DNA from: CAZLPW01 sp964561495 | GTDB lineage: Bacteria > Fidelibacterota > Marinisomatia > Marinisomatales > UBA1611 | Assembly: GCA_964561495.1 (NCBI GenBank) | Contig: CAZLPW010000015.1 | Span: 1-36,222 of the forward strand | Direction of reading: 5' to 3' | Length of the DNA stretch: 36,222 nt | Shown here: positions 1-7,903 of the stretch, in pieces | Layout of the letters: each line of letters begins with the position of its first letter | How positions within the stretch are numbered: position 1 is the stretch's first letter | The notes under the pieces: generated by a model | Database searches by the model: none | What the model was told of the DNA's origin: nothing | What the model saw: the letters and a program-made list of their open reading frames with translations, nothing else | Made by a program: the position numbers and the translations under genes

Positions 1-492
1 GGAAAGCCTGTAGGATGGCATCAGGATGGTTCATACTGGCCTCTAAAACCAATGGAGGTATTATCTGTCTGGATCGCTTGTACAAAATCAGAAAAAAACA
101 ATGCCTGTATGAGAGTGATACCAGGATCTCAAAATCTGAAAATTATGAAACCATCCGAAATGGTAAAATTGGATTTAAATCAATATGTCTTAGACTTAGC
201 TATCGATTCAAGTAAAATAGATGATAGTAAAGCTGTAGATATAGAACTTAATCCAGGAGATATCTCGATACACAACCCTTTAATTATTCATGGCTCAAAT
301 TCAAATTATTCAAAAAATTGGCGAATCGGATTAACACTACGCTATATACCTACAACTACATTTGTGGACAAAAAAAATTGGGATTGTATACTTCTTAGAG
401 GAGAACCTAAAGAAACTGTAAAAAATAATTATATAGATAGGCCTAGCTACAAGAAGAGTTTGCATATGCCGTTCAGAGGATGTGAAGAATAA
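1..492 (+). CDS. Phytanoyl-CoA dioxygenase (PhyH)-family protein, 5'-truncated
   Basis: The frame is open from base 1, so the gene begins upstream of the window and the first ATG here (52) is internal. Visible are the Fe(II)-binding H-x-D (WHQDGSYWPL, codons 7 and 9 from base 1), a conserved stretch ending MRVIPGS, the distal iron His (NPLIIHGS) and a 2-oxoglutarate-binding Arg region (WRIGLTLRY). All three iron ligands of the 2-oxoglutarate/Fe(II) dioxygenase fold are present, so the visible part looks functional. The family hydroxylates varied small molecules (lipids, ectoine, phosphonates, halogenated substrates), and the substrate cannot be read from this fragment. It is convergent with the NAD kinase gene. 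Family assignment is firm; the specific reaction is unknown. Confidence 0.85.
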   Translation, partial: GKPVGWHQDGSYWPLKPMEVLSVWIACTKSEKNNACMRVIPGSQNLKIMKPSEMVKLDLNQYVLDLAIDSSKIDDSKAVDIELNPGDISIHNPLIIHGSNSNYSKNWRIGLTLRYIPTTTFVDKKNWDCILLRGEPKETVKNNYIDRPSYKKSLHMPFRGCEE

Positions 493-523
493 GTATCATA
501 TCAACATAGAAATTATTCTTCAC
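482..523. repeat. Perfect 11-bp inverted repeat across convergent gene ends
   Basis: GTGAAGAATAA at 482-492 is exactly reverse-complementary to TTATTCTTCAC at 513-523, with a 20-nt spacer. The arms are the last codons of the PhyH gene and of nadK, which both end GAA GAA TAA. It could act as a weak bidirectional terminator stem, but no T-run follows either arm, so coincidence of the two C-termini is as likely. Confidence 0.35.
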
Positions 524-1394
524 CTCTCTTTCCCCACCCCATTTTCTTTGTCAACATTTGAAAATAATTTGAATTTTTAAAATCAATAAAATTTATTTTA
601 TAATAAGACTTTGTTATTTCTATTGTTGAATTAGGTTTTAAGGTCTCGTGTATCTGACCATCAGTTATAAAAAGGATAGGGTAAGATATCTTTTCAAATT
701 TTAGTACAATCTTTGAACCTGCTGGAATAACAAGAGGTCTTGATGTAAGAGAATGAGCTGATATCGGTGTTATAACTAAAGAATCGACTTTAGGCGTTAT
801 TATAGGTCCTCCAGCTGATAAAGAATATGCTGTTGATCCAGTAGGTGTAGCTATTATTAAACCATCAGATCTATATTTACCCACAAAATGAGAGTCGACA
901 TACATCAACACACTTAACATTCTATGAGAGTCTCCGTTACTTATTACAAAATCGTTTAACGCAAAATATTTTAACTCTTTTTTATTCTTTTTAATTCGCG
1001 ATTCGACAACCATACGTTTTTCAATAAAAAAATCTTCGCTGGCAACCTGATCCAAACGTGAAATGTAATCTTGAAGTGTTACTTTTGCTAAGAAACCAAG
1101 GTCACCTAAGTGGATTCCTAAGATCGGTGTCCGACTATTCCCAACCGCTCTAGCACATGAAAGGAATGTACCATCCCCACCTAGAACAAGCATAAAATTT
1201 AATTTTTTTATTTCATTTTTAGATTTAATTATATTGAGTTTATATTTTGAACCACGTTTGTCTTTCGCAATCCGCTGAGTCAAATAAACTTGTATTTTTC
1301 TATTTTCTGACCATTTTATAATACTAGGCAATACCTTCCAAAAAATGTCCTTATCAGTATTACCCCAGATACCAAATTTTGTAATTTGATCCAT
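513..1394 (-). CDS. nadK: NAD kinase
   Basis: Cytosolic enzyme that phosphorylates NAD to NADP using ATP or polyphosphate. The 293-residue length is typical. It shows the GGDGT nucleotide-binding motif (residues 72-76), the ALNDFVI motif (about 146-152, where Asp replaces the more usual Glu), and the glycine-rich segment with ATPTGSTAYSLSAGGP (about 182-197). ATG start at 1394; the TAA of xseB shares one base with this start (TAATG), so translation is probably coupled. It is the last gene of the serS-to-nadK minus-strand operon. A tandem xseA-xseB-nadK arrangement is common in bacteria. No sign of damage. Confidence 0.95.
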   Translation of the reverse strand: MDQITKFGIWGNTDKDIFWKVLPSIIKWSENRKIQVYLTQRIAKDKRGSKYKLNIIKSKNEIKKLNFMLVLGGDGTFLSCARAVGNSRTPILGIHLGDLGFLAKVTLQDYISRLDQVASEDFFIEKRMVVESRIKKNKKELKYFALNDFVISNGDSHRMLSVLMYVDSHFVGKYRSDGLIIATPTGSTAYSLSAGGPIITPKVDSLVITPISAHSLTSRPLVIPAGSKIVLKFEKISYPILFITDGQIHETLKPNSTIEITKSYYKINFIDFKNSNYFQMLTKKMGWGKRGEE

Positions 1395-1621
1395 TATTTT
1401 TTTCTAGCACCAAATGAACCATCACTATTCTTTGTTAGCTCTAATACCCTTTGCTCTGCGTTTTCCAATTTAGTTCGACACTTGTTTATAAGATTTATTC
1501 CTTCTTCAAAAGAGGTAAGACTTTCCTCAAGAGAAATAGTCCCAGACTCCATTTTGCTAATTATTGACTCTAGTTTGATTAAAGAATCTTCTATCGGTGT
1601 TTTGATTTTATTTTTACTCAT
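1394..1621 (-). CDS. xseB: Exodeoxyribonuclease VII small subunit
   Basis: A 75-residue protein with the XseB signature: a two-helix hairpin containing LESIISKMESGTISLEESL (about 17-35), then FEEGINLINKC and a helix ending LENAEQRVLEL. Six small subunits assemble on one XseA to make exonuclease VII, which degrades single-stranded DNA to oligonucleotides. ATG start at 1621, 27 nt after the xseA stop; the stop overlaps the nadK start by one base. Length and position next to xseA leave little doubt. Confidence 0.93.
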   Translation of the reverse strand: MSKNKIKTPIEDSLIKLESIISKMESGTISLEESLTSFEEGINLINKCRTKLENAEQRVLELTKNSDGSFGARKK

Positions 1622-1648
1622 AATTGAAATTAATTACTAGTTAGATAG

Positions 1649-2848
1649 TTAAGAAATCTTTTTCGCTTCCATAATTCCATCCATAGTTTTTAAATCAAAC
1701 TTATCACCTTTTTTTATTTGATCTTTCGAATGAATAATTCCGCCACCCTTATCTATTGCTATACTATATCCTCTCTTTAAGACATGATTAGGGCTTAATC
1801 CGTATAAACGTTTTTCATAAGAATTCAATTGATTAACTAAATTTTTCAAAAACAAACCGCTTGATTGATATAATCGATTCCTGAAATCTTGAATTTTTTT
1901 ATTTTGTAATTCAATCTTCCTTTGAGGTTTTTGAGTCATTAACATATTATAATTATAATCTAACTTTTGCCATAAGCTATGTGATTTAATAAAAAACAGT
2001 TTATTCAATTTTTCAAAAAATATATGGTATTCTTTAATGATTCCTGAAACTTTATCACTAATTATTTCTGCTGCGGCTGAAGGCGTTGGTGCCCTCATAT
2101 CAGCAACTAAATCAGCAATAGTAAAATCAGTCTCATGACCTATACCTGTTATAATTGGAATTGGACACTCAAAAATAGATCTCGCTACGATTTCTTCATT
2201 AAACGACCATAGATCTTCCATTGCACCCCCACCACGCCCTAAAATAATTAAATCTACATTTCCAAATTTTACAAAATCATTAATACCTTGAACTATATCT
2301 ATCCCCGACCTAGCACCCTGAACTATAGTAGAACGAAAATATATTTTAATATGAGGGGATCTTGTTTTCAAAACCTTTAAAATGTCTTGTAGGGCGGCTC
2401 CTGAACCAGAGGTTACAATTCCAATGGTTTCAGGATATCGAGGCAATTTTTTTTTCCTATCTAAACTAAATAAACCTTCTCTATCTAATTTTTTTTTTAA
2501 AAATTCGAATTTTTGAAAAAGAGTACCAACTCCTAGTTCTTCCATTAAACTGCATACCAACTGAATTTGACCTCGCTTTTCAAAAACTGATACTGAACCG
2601 AAAATTTTTACCATCGAGCCATTGGTTGGTTGAAATTTTAAGAATTGATTATGGGCCCTAAACATTACTGAACGTATTTCTGAATTTTCATCTTTTAAGG
2701 AGAAATAAATATGTCCAGATGAATCATGATAATGAAAATCAGATATTTCACCAACAACCCAGAAATTAGAATGACTGGAGCGAATGGAAGAACTTATACT
2801 ATCATTCAGCTCAGATACTGTGAAGTGATTTTCTTTTTCAGAATACAA
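1649..2848 (-). CDS. xseA: Exodeoxyribonuclease VII large subunit
   Basis: A 399-residue catalytic subunit of exonuclease VII. The N-terminal OB-fold (about 8-105: FTVSELNDSI, WVVGEISDF, GHIYFSLKD) is followed by the nuclease domain with LPRYPETIGIVTSGSGAA, the glycine-rich LILGRGGGAMEDLWSFN, PIITGIGHETDFTIADLVAD and RAPTPSAAAE. A predicted coiled coil and the C-terminal LKRGYSI motif complete the family pattern. The only start compatible with the expected N-terminus is TTG at 2848; no ATG lies near it and no Shine-Dalgarno sequence is obvious. It follows the small COX24-type gene by 67 nt and precedes xseB by 27 nt. Confidence 0.95.
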   Translation of the reverse strand: MYSEKENHFTVSELNDSISSSIRSSHSNFWVVGEISDFHYHDSSGHIYFSLKDENSEIRSVMFRAHNQFLKFQPTNGSMVKIFGSVSVFEKRGQIQLVCSLMEELGVGTLFQKFEFLKKKLDREGLFSLDRKKKLPRYPETIGIVTSGSGAALQDILKVLKTRSPHIKIYFRSTIVQGARSGIDIVQGINDFVKFGNVDLIILGRGGGAMEDLWSFNEEIVARSIFECPIPIITGIGHETDFTIADLVADMRAPTPSAAAEIISDKVSGIIKEYHIFFEKLNKLFFIKSHSLWQKLDYNYNMLMTQKPQRKIELQNKKIQDFRNRLYQSSGLFLKNLVNQLNSYEKRLYGLSPNHVLKRGYSIAIDKGGGIIHSKDQIKKGDKFDLKTMDGIMEAKKIS

Positions 2849-2915
2849 ATAACGAATAAGTTTTAGTTGCCCTATACTATTAGTACAGAAAAGGCTACTA
2901 GAATTTCTTTAAGAA

Positions 2916-3011
2916 TTATTTATTTTTCTTTTTATGTCGATTCGCACGCAAACGCTTCTTGCGTTTATGCGTGTTCATTTTTCTTTTTTTCCGTTTACTA
3001 CCGCAGGGCAT
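2916..3011 (-). CDS. COX24/AURKAIP1-type mini ribosomal protein
   Basis: A 31-codon gene. The product starts MPCGSKRKKRKMNTHKRKKR and continues LRANRHKKKNK: about 60% Lys/Arg, no acidic residue. The pattern K-R-K-M-x-x-H-K-R-K-K-R-L-R is that of the AURKAIP1/COX24 domain, found in mitochondrial small-subunit protein mS38, in mycobacterial bS22, and in tiny proteins annotated in Bacteroidetes-type genomes. The ATG at 3011 has an AGAGGA Shine-Dalgarno sequence ending about 5 nt upstream, which abuts the HU stop codon (10 nt between the genes). It sits between HU and xseA in the same operon. Membership of the family is my recognition from sequence; the ribosomal role here is inference. Confidence 0.8.
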   Translation of the reverse strand: MPCGSKRKKRKMNTHKRKKRLRANRHKKKNK

Positions 3012-3021
3012 ATAGTCCTCT

Positions 3022-3309
3022 TTATCTATTTATCAATTCATTAACACGGGAACGCATTAATTTACTAGGTTTAAATGTGGGAACATATCTTTCTGGTAAA
3101 TAAATAGCTTCTCCAGTTCCAGGGTTCCTAGCTTTTTTTGGCATTCTGTGCTTAACACCAAATGTTCCAAAACCTCTTAGTTCAACCTTTTTATTGTCTG
3201 CTAAAGATTGGATTATAGTTGACATTATCCCATTCATAATTGTTTCGGTTTCAACTTTTGTCAGTCCAGTTGCATTTGAAACCTGATCAACTATTTCTTG
3301 TTTAGTCAT
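3022..3309 (-). CDS. hup: HU/IHF-family DNA-binding protein
   Basis: A 95-residue histone-like protein. The N-terminus MTKQEIVDQVSNATGLTK is the HU/IHF dimerisation helix region; VELRGFGTFGVKHRMPKKAR leads into the beta arm with RNPGTGEAIYLPE, and FKPSKLMRSRVN closes the fold. The arm carries the conserved RNP-x-T motif whose proline intercalates in DNA. ATG start at 3309, 29 nt after the lytic transglycosylase. HU bends DNA and compacts the nucleoid. HU versus IHF subtype is not resolved, because the sequence has features of both. Confidence 0.93.
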   Translation of the reverse strand: MTKQEIVDQVSNATGLTKVETETIMNGIMSTIIQSLADNKKVELRGFGTFGVKHRMPKKARNPGTGEAIYLPERYVPTFKPSKLMRSRVNELINR

Positions 3310-3338
3310 AATTAACTCCCAAATACCTTTTTAATTTA

Positions 3339-5234
3339 CTACCCTTCTTTAACCCATATAGTAAGTTTTTGCCCAGGATATATTATATTGGAATTTCTTT
3401 TCATATTATTCCAATTTCTTATTTTCCTTGATAAAGTTCCATAGTCTTCCGCAATCTGACCTAACGTATCACCGCGTTTAACCCTATATGTGATTTTATA
3501 GTGACCTTCTGGACCCCATTTTTTTTGACTAATGGTTTTTGTCTTTTTTACATCATACCCATCTTTAACCCAAATATTTAGGTTTTGGCCTTCATGAATT
3601 AAATGAGTGCCGTATTTCATGCTATTCCATCTTCTGATTTTACTTGCAAAGGTTCCATGATCTTCAGCTATTTGTCCTAAAGTATTGCCACGTTTTACCT
3701 TATAAGCTATTTTATAGTGACCAGGAGGTCCTCCATTAGCTCCAGAACCCCAAGTTCTTCCTCCTCTAACGGGAATTTTTATTTTTTGTCCAAGTGAAAT
3801 TTTATGTCTGTTTCTAATTTTATTGACTCCTGCAATATCATGTATTGAAACACTATATTTCTTGGATATTGTCCACAAACTTTCTCCATATTTAACCCTA
3901 TGCATAACAAACTGCGGAGCAAAACGCTCTTCATTAGGAATAGAATTCCAAGAAAGTAAAAACTGATCTTTTACACCTTGTGGAAGTTTTAATTTGTATG
4001 GCACATCTGCTGGTGTCGCAGATTGTCTTAATTCAGGATTGTAATTGCGAAGTGTTTTTGAGTCAATACCCGCGACTCGAGCTAGCACAGATAAATCTGC
4101 ACTATTTTCCAAAACAACTTCTTCATAAACAAATGGCTTTACCTTTGGTATCTTAAACCCAAATGATTCGGGATCCTTAACTATAATTGCAGCTGAAAGA
4201 TAATAAGGTATATAGTTTCTTGTTTCTCTGGGCAGCGAATGTAGCTGCCAAAAATCATAGGTCTGATGAACTCTAGATGCTCTAAGAACCCTTCCTTTAC
4301 CACTATTATATGCAGCAAGAGATAAATACCAATTATCAAATACTTCATTCAAATCTTTTAGATAAGCGCAAGCAGCATGAGTTGCTTTGACTGGATCTCT
4401 TCTTTCATCTACATACCAGTCTCTTTTTAATCCATAGGCTTTCCCAGTCGAATAGATAAATTGCCACATCCCAGATGCATTTGCTCGGCTATATGCTTTT
4501 GGGTTCAAGCCTGATTCAATCATTGCAAGAACAAAGATCTCTTCAGGGAGCTCATGCTCTGCTAAAATGGGTAATATTAGATTTTTATATTTTTCATAAC
4601 GCTCAAGCCAGATAGTGAATTGCTTCCGACCTTTATTTTGAAAATAATTTATAAATTGATCAACTTGTTTATTCCTAACCAACGGGATATGCCCATCTCT
4701 ATCATCTACTACGGTATATTTTGTATCTCCCATTTCAATTTCTATTGGTTCAATTGTTTCAGTGACATCGAGCCTTACTCTTTCTGCAGTGACAGGAGCG
4801 TCTCCACTTGAAATCGTAGTTAGATTATGATTATATATATTAACAAAAGACCTTTCAAATCGTTCAAACTCTTCTTGATCTTCTAAGTTTTTTTCACCTA
4901 TTTGGTCTGCTTCCATAAGAAGATCATATATCCTACTCAAGGTAAAAATAACTTCTAGAGTATCATTGTGAAAATCAGCTATAATAACATCAGAAAGTAA
5001 TAGTTTAACATCGTGAAGAATTTCTGGGAATCGATTTCTAGAATCGTCAAGCTCAATTTGTCTTTTTGACTCATTTGTAGAAGGGCTAACAGTCTTGGGG
5101 GCACCAGATTCAGAATAAACCAATGAGAAAATGTATATTAATACATAGACCGTCTTAAATGATATATTAACGTAGTGACTCAAAAATGTATGTGGAATTT
5201 GAGACCGTAATTTATAAAAGTTGACAATCCTCAA
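3339..5234 (-). CDS. LysM-containing membrane-bound lytic transglycosylase (MltD-like)
   Basis: About 631 residues. A hydrophobic segment at about 26-40 looks like a signal peptide or anchor; no lipobox Cys is present. A charged linker (about 45-215) is followed by a goose-lysozyme-like SLT domain: MIESGLNP with catalytic Glu at about 240, SGMWQF at about 254-259 and LAAYNSG at about 306-312. Three LysM domains follow (about 443-488, 508-556 and 580-628); the last two are near duplicates. The protein should bind peptidoglycan and cleave glycan strands to 1,6-anhydromuropeptides in the periplasm. The start is TTG at 5234 (TTGA overlap with the stop of the preceding gene); no nearby ATG gives a signal peptide. 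Function class is secure, the exact Mlt type less so. Confidence 0.9.
   Translation of the reverse strand: MRIVNFYKLRSQIPHTFLSHYVNISFKTVYVLIYIFSLVYSESGAPKTVSPSTNESKRQIELDDSRNRFPEILHDVKLLLSDVIIADFHNDTLEVIFTLSRIYDLLMEADQIGEKNLEDQEEFERFERSFVNIYNHNLTTISSGDAPVTAERVRLDVTETIEPIEIEMGDTKYTVVDDRDGHIPLVRNKQVDQFINYFQNKGRKQFTIWLERYEKYKNLILPILAEHELPEEIFVLAMIESGLNPKAYSRANASGMWQFIYSTGKAYGLKRDWYVDERRDPVKATHAACAYLKDLNEVFDNWYLSLAAYNSGKGRVLRASRVHQTYDFWQLHSLPRETRNYIPYYLSAAIIVKDPESFGFKIPKVKPFVYEEVVLENSADLSVLARVAGIDSKTLRNYNPELRQSATPADVPYKLKLPQGVKDQFLLSWNSIPNEERFAPQFVMHRVKYGESLWTISKKYSVSIHDIAGVNKIRNRHKISLGQKIKIPVRGGRTWGSGANGGPPGHYKIAYKVKRGNTLGQIAEDHGTFASKIRRWNSMKYGTHLIHEGQNLNIWVKDGYDVKKTKTISQKKWGPEGHYKITYRVKRGDTLGQIAEDYGTLSRKIRNWNNMKRNSNIIYPGQKLTIWVKEG
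3351..3713 (-). repeat. Near-duplicate C-terminal LysM repeats
   Basis: Two LysM units of about 49 residues each (coded at about 3567-3713 and 3351-3497) share the pattern Y-x-V-K-R-G-x-T-L-G-Q-I-A-E-D, then K-I-R-x-W-N-x-M-K and G-Q-x-L-x-I-W-V. They remain alike at DNA level (both contain ATTTTATAGTGACC on the plus strand at their start). The first LysM (about 443-488) is clearly more divergent. This indicates a fairly recent tandem duplication inside the gene. Confidence 0.75.
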
Positions 5235-5704
5235 TCAAGAATTTCATCATCAATTTTTTTTATTAATTTTGTGGTGCTGTATCCTGGTGTTAATTCAATT
5301 GTTTTTACCTTACCACCATGCCTAATCACAAAATCAGCACCAACAATATTACTAGTTTCATAATCAGACCCTTTTACAAGTATGTGGGGCTTGATTTTTT
5401 TAATTAAATCAATAGGAGTATCCTGTTCAAAAATAATTATTGCAGAAGTTAAAGCAGTCTGGACTAGAGATTCTGCCCTAATATTCTGATTCTGATATGG
5501 TCGATTTTCTCCTTTAATGCGCTTAATGCTTTTATCAGAGTTTAAACCAACGATTAAATGATCACCAAATTTTCTTGCTGATCGAAGTAAATCTAAATGC
5601 CCCTTGTGAAGCAAATCAAAACAACCATTAGTAAAAATAATTTTATCTCCATTTTTTTTCCATATAGTAATATATTTTTCTAAATCATTAAGTTTAAGTA
5701 TCAT
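5231..5704 (-). CDS. rfaE2: RfaE2/HldE-C-type nucleotidyltransferase
   Basis: About 157 residues from the ATG at 5704; an in-frame TTG three codons upstream is the alternative. The cytidylyltransferase-like fold is shown by FTNGCFDLLHKGH (with the H-x-G-H motif), IVGLNSDKSIKRIKG, RPYQNQNIRAE, and VKGSDY near the C-terminus. In the ADP-heptose pathway this domain transfers AMP from ATP to D-glycero-beta-D-manno-heptose 1-phosphate, supplying LPS core heptose. The kinase half (RfaE1/HldE-N) is not attached and not in this window. The 5' end overlaps plsC by 11 nt and the stop overlaps the next gene by 4 nt. A glycerol-3-phosphate cytidylyltransferase-like role is possible but the motif set favours RfaE2. 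Confidence 0.85.
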   Translation of the reverse strand: MILKLNDLEKYITIWKKNGDKIIFTNGCFDLLHKGHLDLLRSARKFGDHLIVGLNSDKSIKRIKGENRPYQNQNIRAESLVQTALTSAIIIFEQDTPIDLIKKIKPHILVKGSDYETSNIVGADFVIRHGGKVKTIELTPGYSTTKLIKKIDDEILD

Positions 5705-6401
5705 ATAATTCAATTACTTTTTTTCTTATAAATTGTGGAAACTTTTTTTTGATATCTAGTTCCAACTTGTTAACTACAATCGGTTTACCAATTTTCACAT
5801 GAATATTAGATCTTGTTACAGTCAAAGTTCCTTTTTTATGTAACTTATGAGAATTAATAATTGCAATAGGAACTACAGAAATACCTGATTCAATCGCAAT
5901 AATTAAGCCCGCTCTTTTAAATGGTTTAATATGACCTCCCTTTGACCTGCTTCCCTCAGGAAACAACATTATTGATTTTTCACCTTTTAATAACTCGTTT
6001 TTAGCCTTTCTCATAGAGGATATAGCTTTTTCATGATTACTTCTATCAACAAAAATATGACCCCCAGCATTCATTACTAAACCCAATACAGGTATTTTTT
6101 TCACCTCAATTTTAGCAATTGGGACAAGCCAATAAGGTAAAGCATGGAATAAAATGGGCACATCAAACATTGAACCATGATTAGCACAAAAAATATAATT
6201 ATCTTTTTGGTTTAGATTATCAAGTCCATCAATTTTAACTGGTATGAAAGAAAAAAATACAATTAGCTTGCCCCATATTCTAGCACAATAACCAAAGATT
6301 CTTCCTTTTTTTGATTCAAATAATGAAGCAATCGCACCAGATATTCCAAAGATTATTGTATAAATAACGGTATGTATTAAAAGCCAAAAAGCTAGTAACA
6401 A
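5694..6401 (-). CDS. plsC: 1-acyl-sn-glycerol-3-phosphate acyltransferase
   Basis: A 235-residue inner-membrane enzyme that acylates lysophosphatidate to phosphatidate for phospholipid synthesis. Hydrophobic N-terminus (about 1-25), then the acyltransferase motif H-x4-D in ANHGSMFDVP, the KKIPVLG and HIFVDRSN blocks, motif III FPEGSRS, and IPIAI-type motif IV (SVVPIAI). The only sensible start is TTG at 6401, placed directly after the serS stop codon with no intervening base, so it is probably translated by re-initiation. Other LPLAT acyltransferases share the motifs; PlsC is the most likely identity. Confidence 0.87.
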   Translation of the reverse strand: MLLAFWLLIHTVIYTIIFGISGAIASLFESKKGRIFGYCARIWGKLIVFFSFIPVKIDGLDNLNQKDNYIFCANHGSMFDVPILFHALPYWLVPIAKIEVKKIPVLGLVMNAGGHIFVDRSNHEKAISSMRKAKNELLKGEKSIMLFPEGSRSKGGHIKPFKRAGLIIAIESGISVVPIAIINSHKLHKKGTLTVTRSNIHVKIGKPIVVNKLELDIKKKFPQFIRKKVIELYDT

Positions 6402-7670
6402 TTATATTTTTTCCTGAAATTGAAGAAATTTTGAAACCTTTGGTGGGAATTGGATATTCCCAGTCTTAGTTTGATAGGTCTCAAGCAAGGCTACCATAAG
6501 ACGGGGAGTAGCTAATCCAGAACCATTCAAAGTATGCAAAAAATCAACTTTCTTATCAGTACTATCCCGAAAACGGATATTGCCTCTCCTAGATTGAAAT
6601 GATTCAAAGTTACTACAAGAAGATACCTCAAGCCACTTCTCCTCTCCTGGTGCCCAGACTTCAATATCATAACATTTTGCAGCCGAAAAACTTAAATCTC
6701 CAGTACATAGCTCAATCACTCTATAGTGCAAACCAAGACTTTGAAGTATCGTCTCAGCTTGTCTTGTTAGCAATTCAAGATCATCATAAGAATTTTTTGG
6801 CAAAGTAAATTTTACAAGCTCGACTTTATTGAACTGATGCAATCGAAGAAGACCATGGGTCTCTTTTCCATAAGACCCAGCTTCTCTTCTAAAGCATGGC
6901 GTATATGCTACATAATTTATGGGCAATAGTTTCTCATCTAAAATTTCATCTCGATGAATATTGGTTAGCGGAACTTCTGCAGTCGGTGCTAAATATAAAT
7001 TATCGACTTCCGTGTGATACATATCATCTTCAAATTTGGGCAATTGACCTGTTGTGACCATAGATTCTTTTTTCATTAAAACAGGAGGCATAATCTCTTT
7101 ATAGCCAAAATTAGAAATATGATGATTTATCATTGAATTAATTAAATTCCTTTCTAACAATGCACCTAAATGAGTATAAACTGGGAACCCAGTTCCTGAT
7201 AGCTTTGCACCAGATTTAAAATCAAATAATTTTAGTTTTTTACCAATAATTGTATGATCTTTTACTTTGAATGGAAATTGAGGTTTTTCACCTCCATACC
7301 TTATGACCTGATTACCATTTGCATCTTCCCCAATAGGGACTGATGAATGAGCTAAGTTGGGAATATTATAAAGATTTTTTAATAATAATTCTTTAGTTAA
7401 ATTTAATTCTTTATCTATTGTTTTTAATTTTTTTCCTAATTCCCTAGATTTTTTTATTTCATTATTAGCATCAATATTATTTTTTTTTGCATGACCAATT
7501 TTTTCAGATAATATATTTACCTCTGATCTTATCGTATTAGCTTGATGCAAAAGTCCTCTTACACCTTCATCTAAAGAAATAATTTTTGAAATATCAATGT
7601 TTGAGCCCTTACTAGAAATGATATCTTTTATTTCTTGAGGATTATTTCTCAACTTTTTTATTGAAATCAT
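6402..7670 (-). CDS. serS: Serine--tRNA ligase
   Basis: 422 residues, the usual length. An N-terminal antiparallel coiled coil (about 28-100) binds the long variable arm of tRNA-Ser. The class II catalytic core follows: TAEVPLTNIHRDEIL, motif 2 with CFRREAGSYGKETHGLLRLHQF, and motif 3 with NGSGLATPRLMVALLE. Ser and ATP are activated to seryl-adenylate and charged onto tRNA-Ser in the cytosol. ATG start at 7670. It is the first gene of a long minus-strand operon; plsC begins at the next base after its stop. Confidence 0.97.
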   Translation of the reverse strand: MISIKKLRNNPQEIKDIISSKGSNIDISKIISLDEGVRGLLHQANTIRSEVNILSEKIGHAKKNNIDANNEIKKSRELGKKLKTIDKELNLTKELLLKNLYNIPNLAHSSVPIGEDANGNQVIRYGGEKPQFPFKVKDHTIIGKKLKLFDFKSGAKLSGTGFPVYTHLGALLERNLINSMINHHISNFGYKEIMPPVLMKKESMVTTGQLPKFEDDMYHTEVDNLYLAPTAEVPLTNIHRDEILDEKLLPINYVAYTPCFRREAGSYGKETHGLLRLHQFNKVELVKFTLPKNSYDDLELLTRQAETILQSLGLHYRVIELCTGDLSFSAAKCYDIEVWAPGEEKWLEVSSCSNFESFQSRRGNIRFRDSTDKKVDFLHTLNGSGLATPRLMVALLETYQTKTGNIQFPPKVSKFLQFQEKI

Positions 7671-7903
7671 ATAGCAAGTTTACTTTTTTTATAGATATTT
7701 AAATTATTATTACAATTTAAAATTTAATGGGCGTAGGCCCGGGCTCAAAGTTATTGTATTTAATACCAGAATAAAATAAACTTCGGTAATAATTGAAGGA
7801 AATCTATCGAAAGAAATGTGCTCAAAATTAAATAATTAAACTAATTTTTAAATACTTTTGATAGAGGTGAAATTTTGATTCTTCAGGGAGCACTATAATA
7901 TTC
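7671..7903. promoter_or_regulatory. Divergent intergenic region, serS / polysaccharide locus
   Basis: 233 nt between the minus-strand serS operon and the plus-strand polysaccharide locus, so both promoters should lie here. For serS a plausible sigma-70-like pair on the minus strand is TTGTAA (plus coordinates 7710-7715) and TATAAA (7688-7693) with a 16-nt spacer. On the plus strand a TATAAT lies at 7894-7899, too close to the ATG at 7904 to be a normal promoter. An 18-nt GC-only-rich island (about 7729-7746, containing the palindrome GCCCGGGC at 7737-7744) stands out in this AT-rich spacer. AGGGAG at 7885-7890 may be the ribosome binding site of the export gene. Confidence 0.4.

Noticed and set aside
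2867..3103. A 78-codon plus-strand open frame across the hup-xseA gap
   Set aside because: It is the antisense shadow of the small COX24-type gene and of the 3' end of hup; composition is not protein-like and there is no ribosome binding site.
7894..7899. TATAAT as promoter -10 of the export gene
   Set aside because: It is five bases before the ATG, so transcription would begin inside the gene, and no -35 at good spacing is present.
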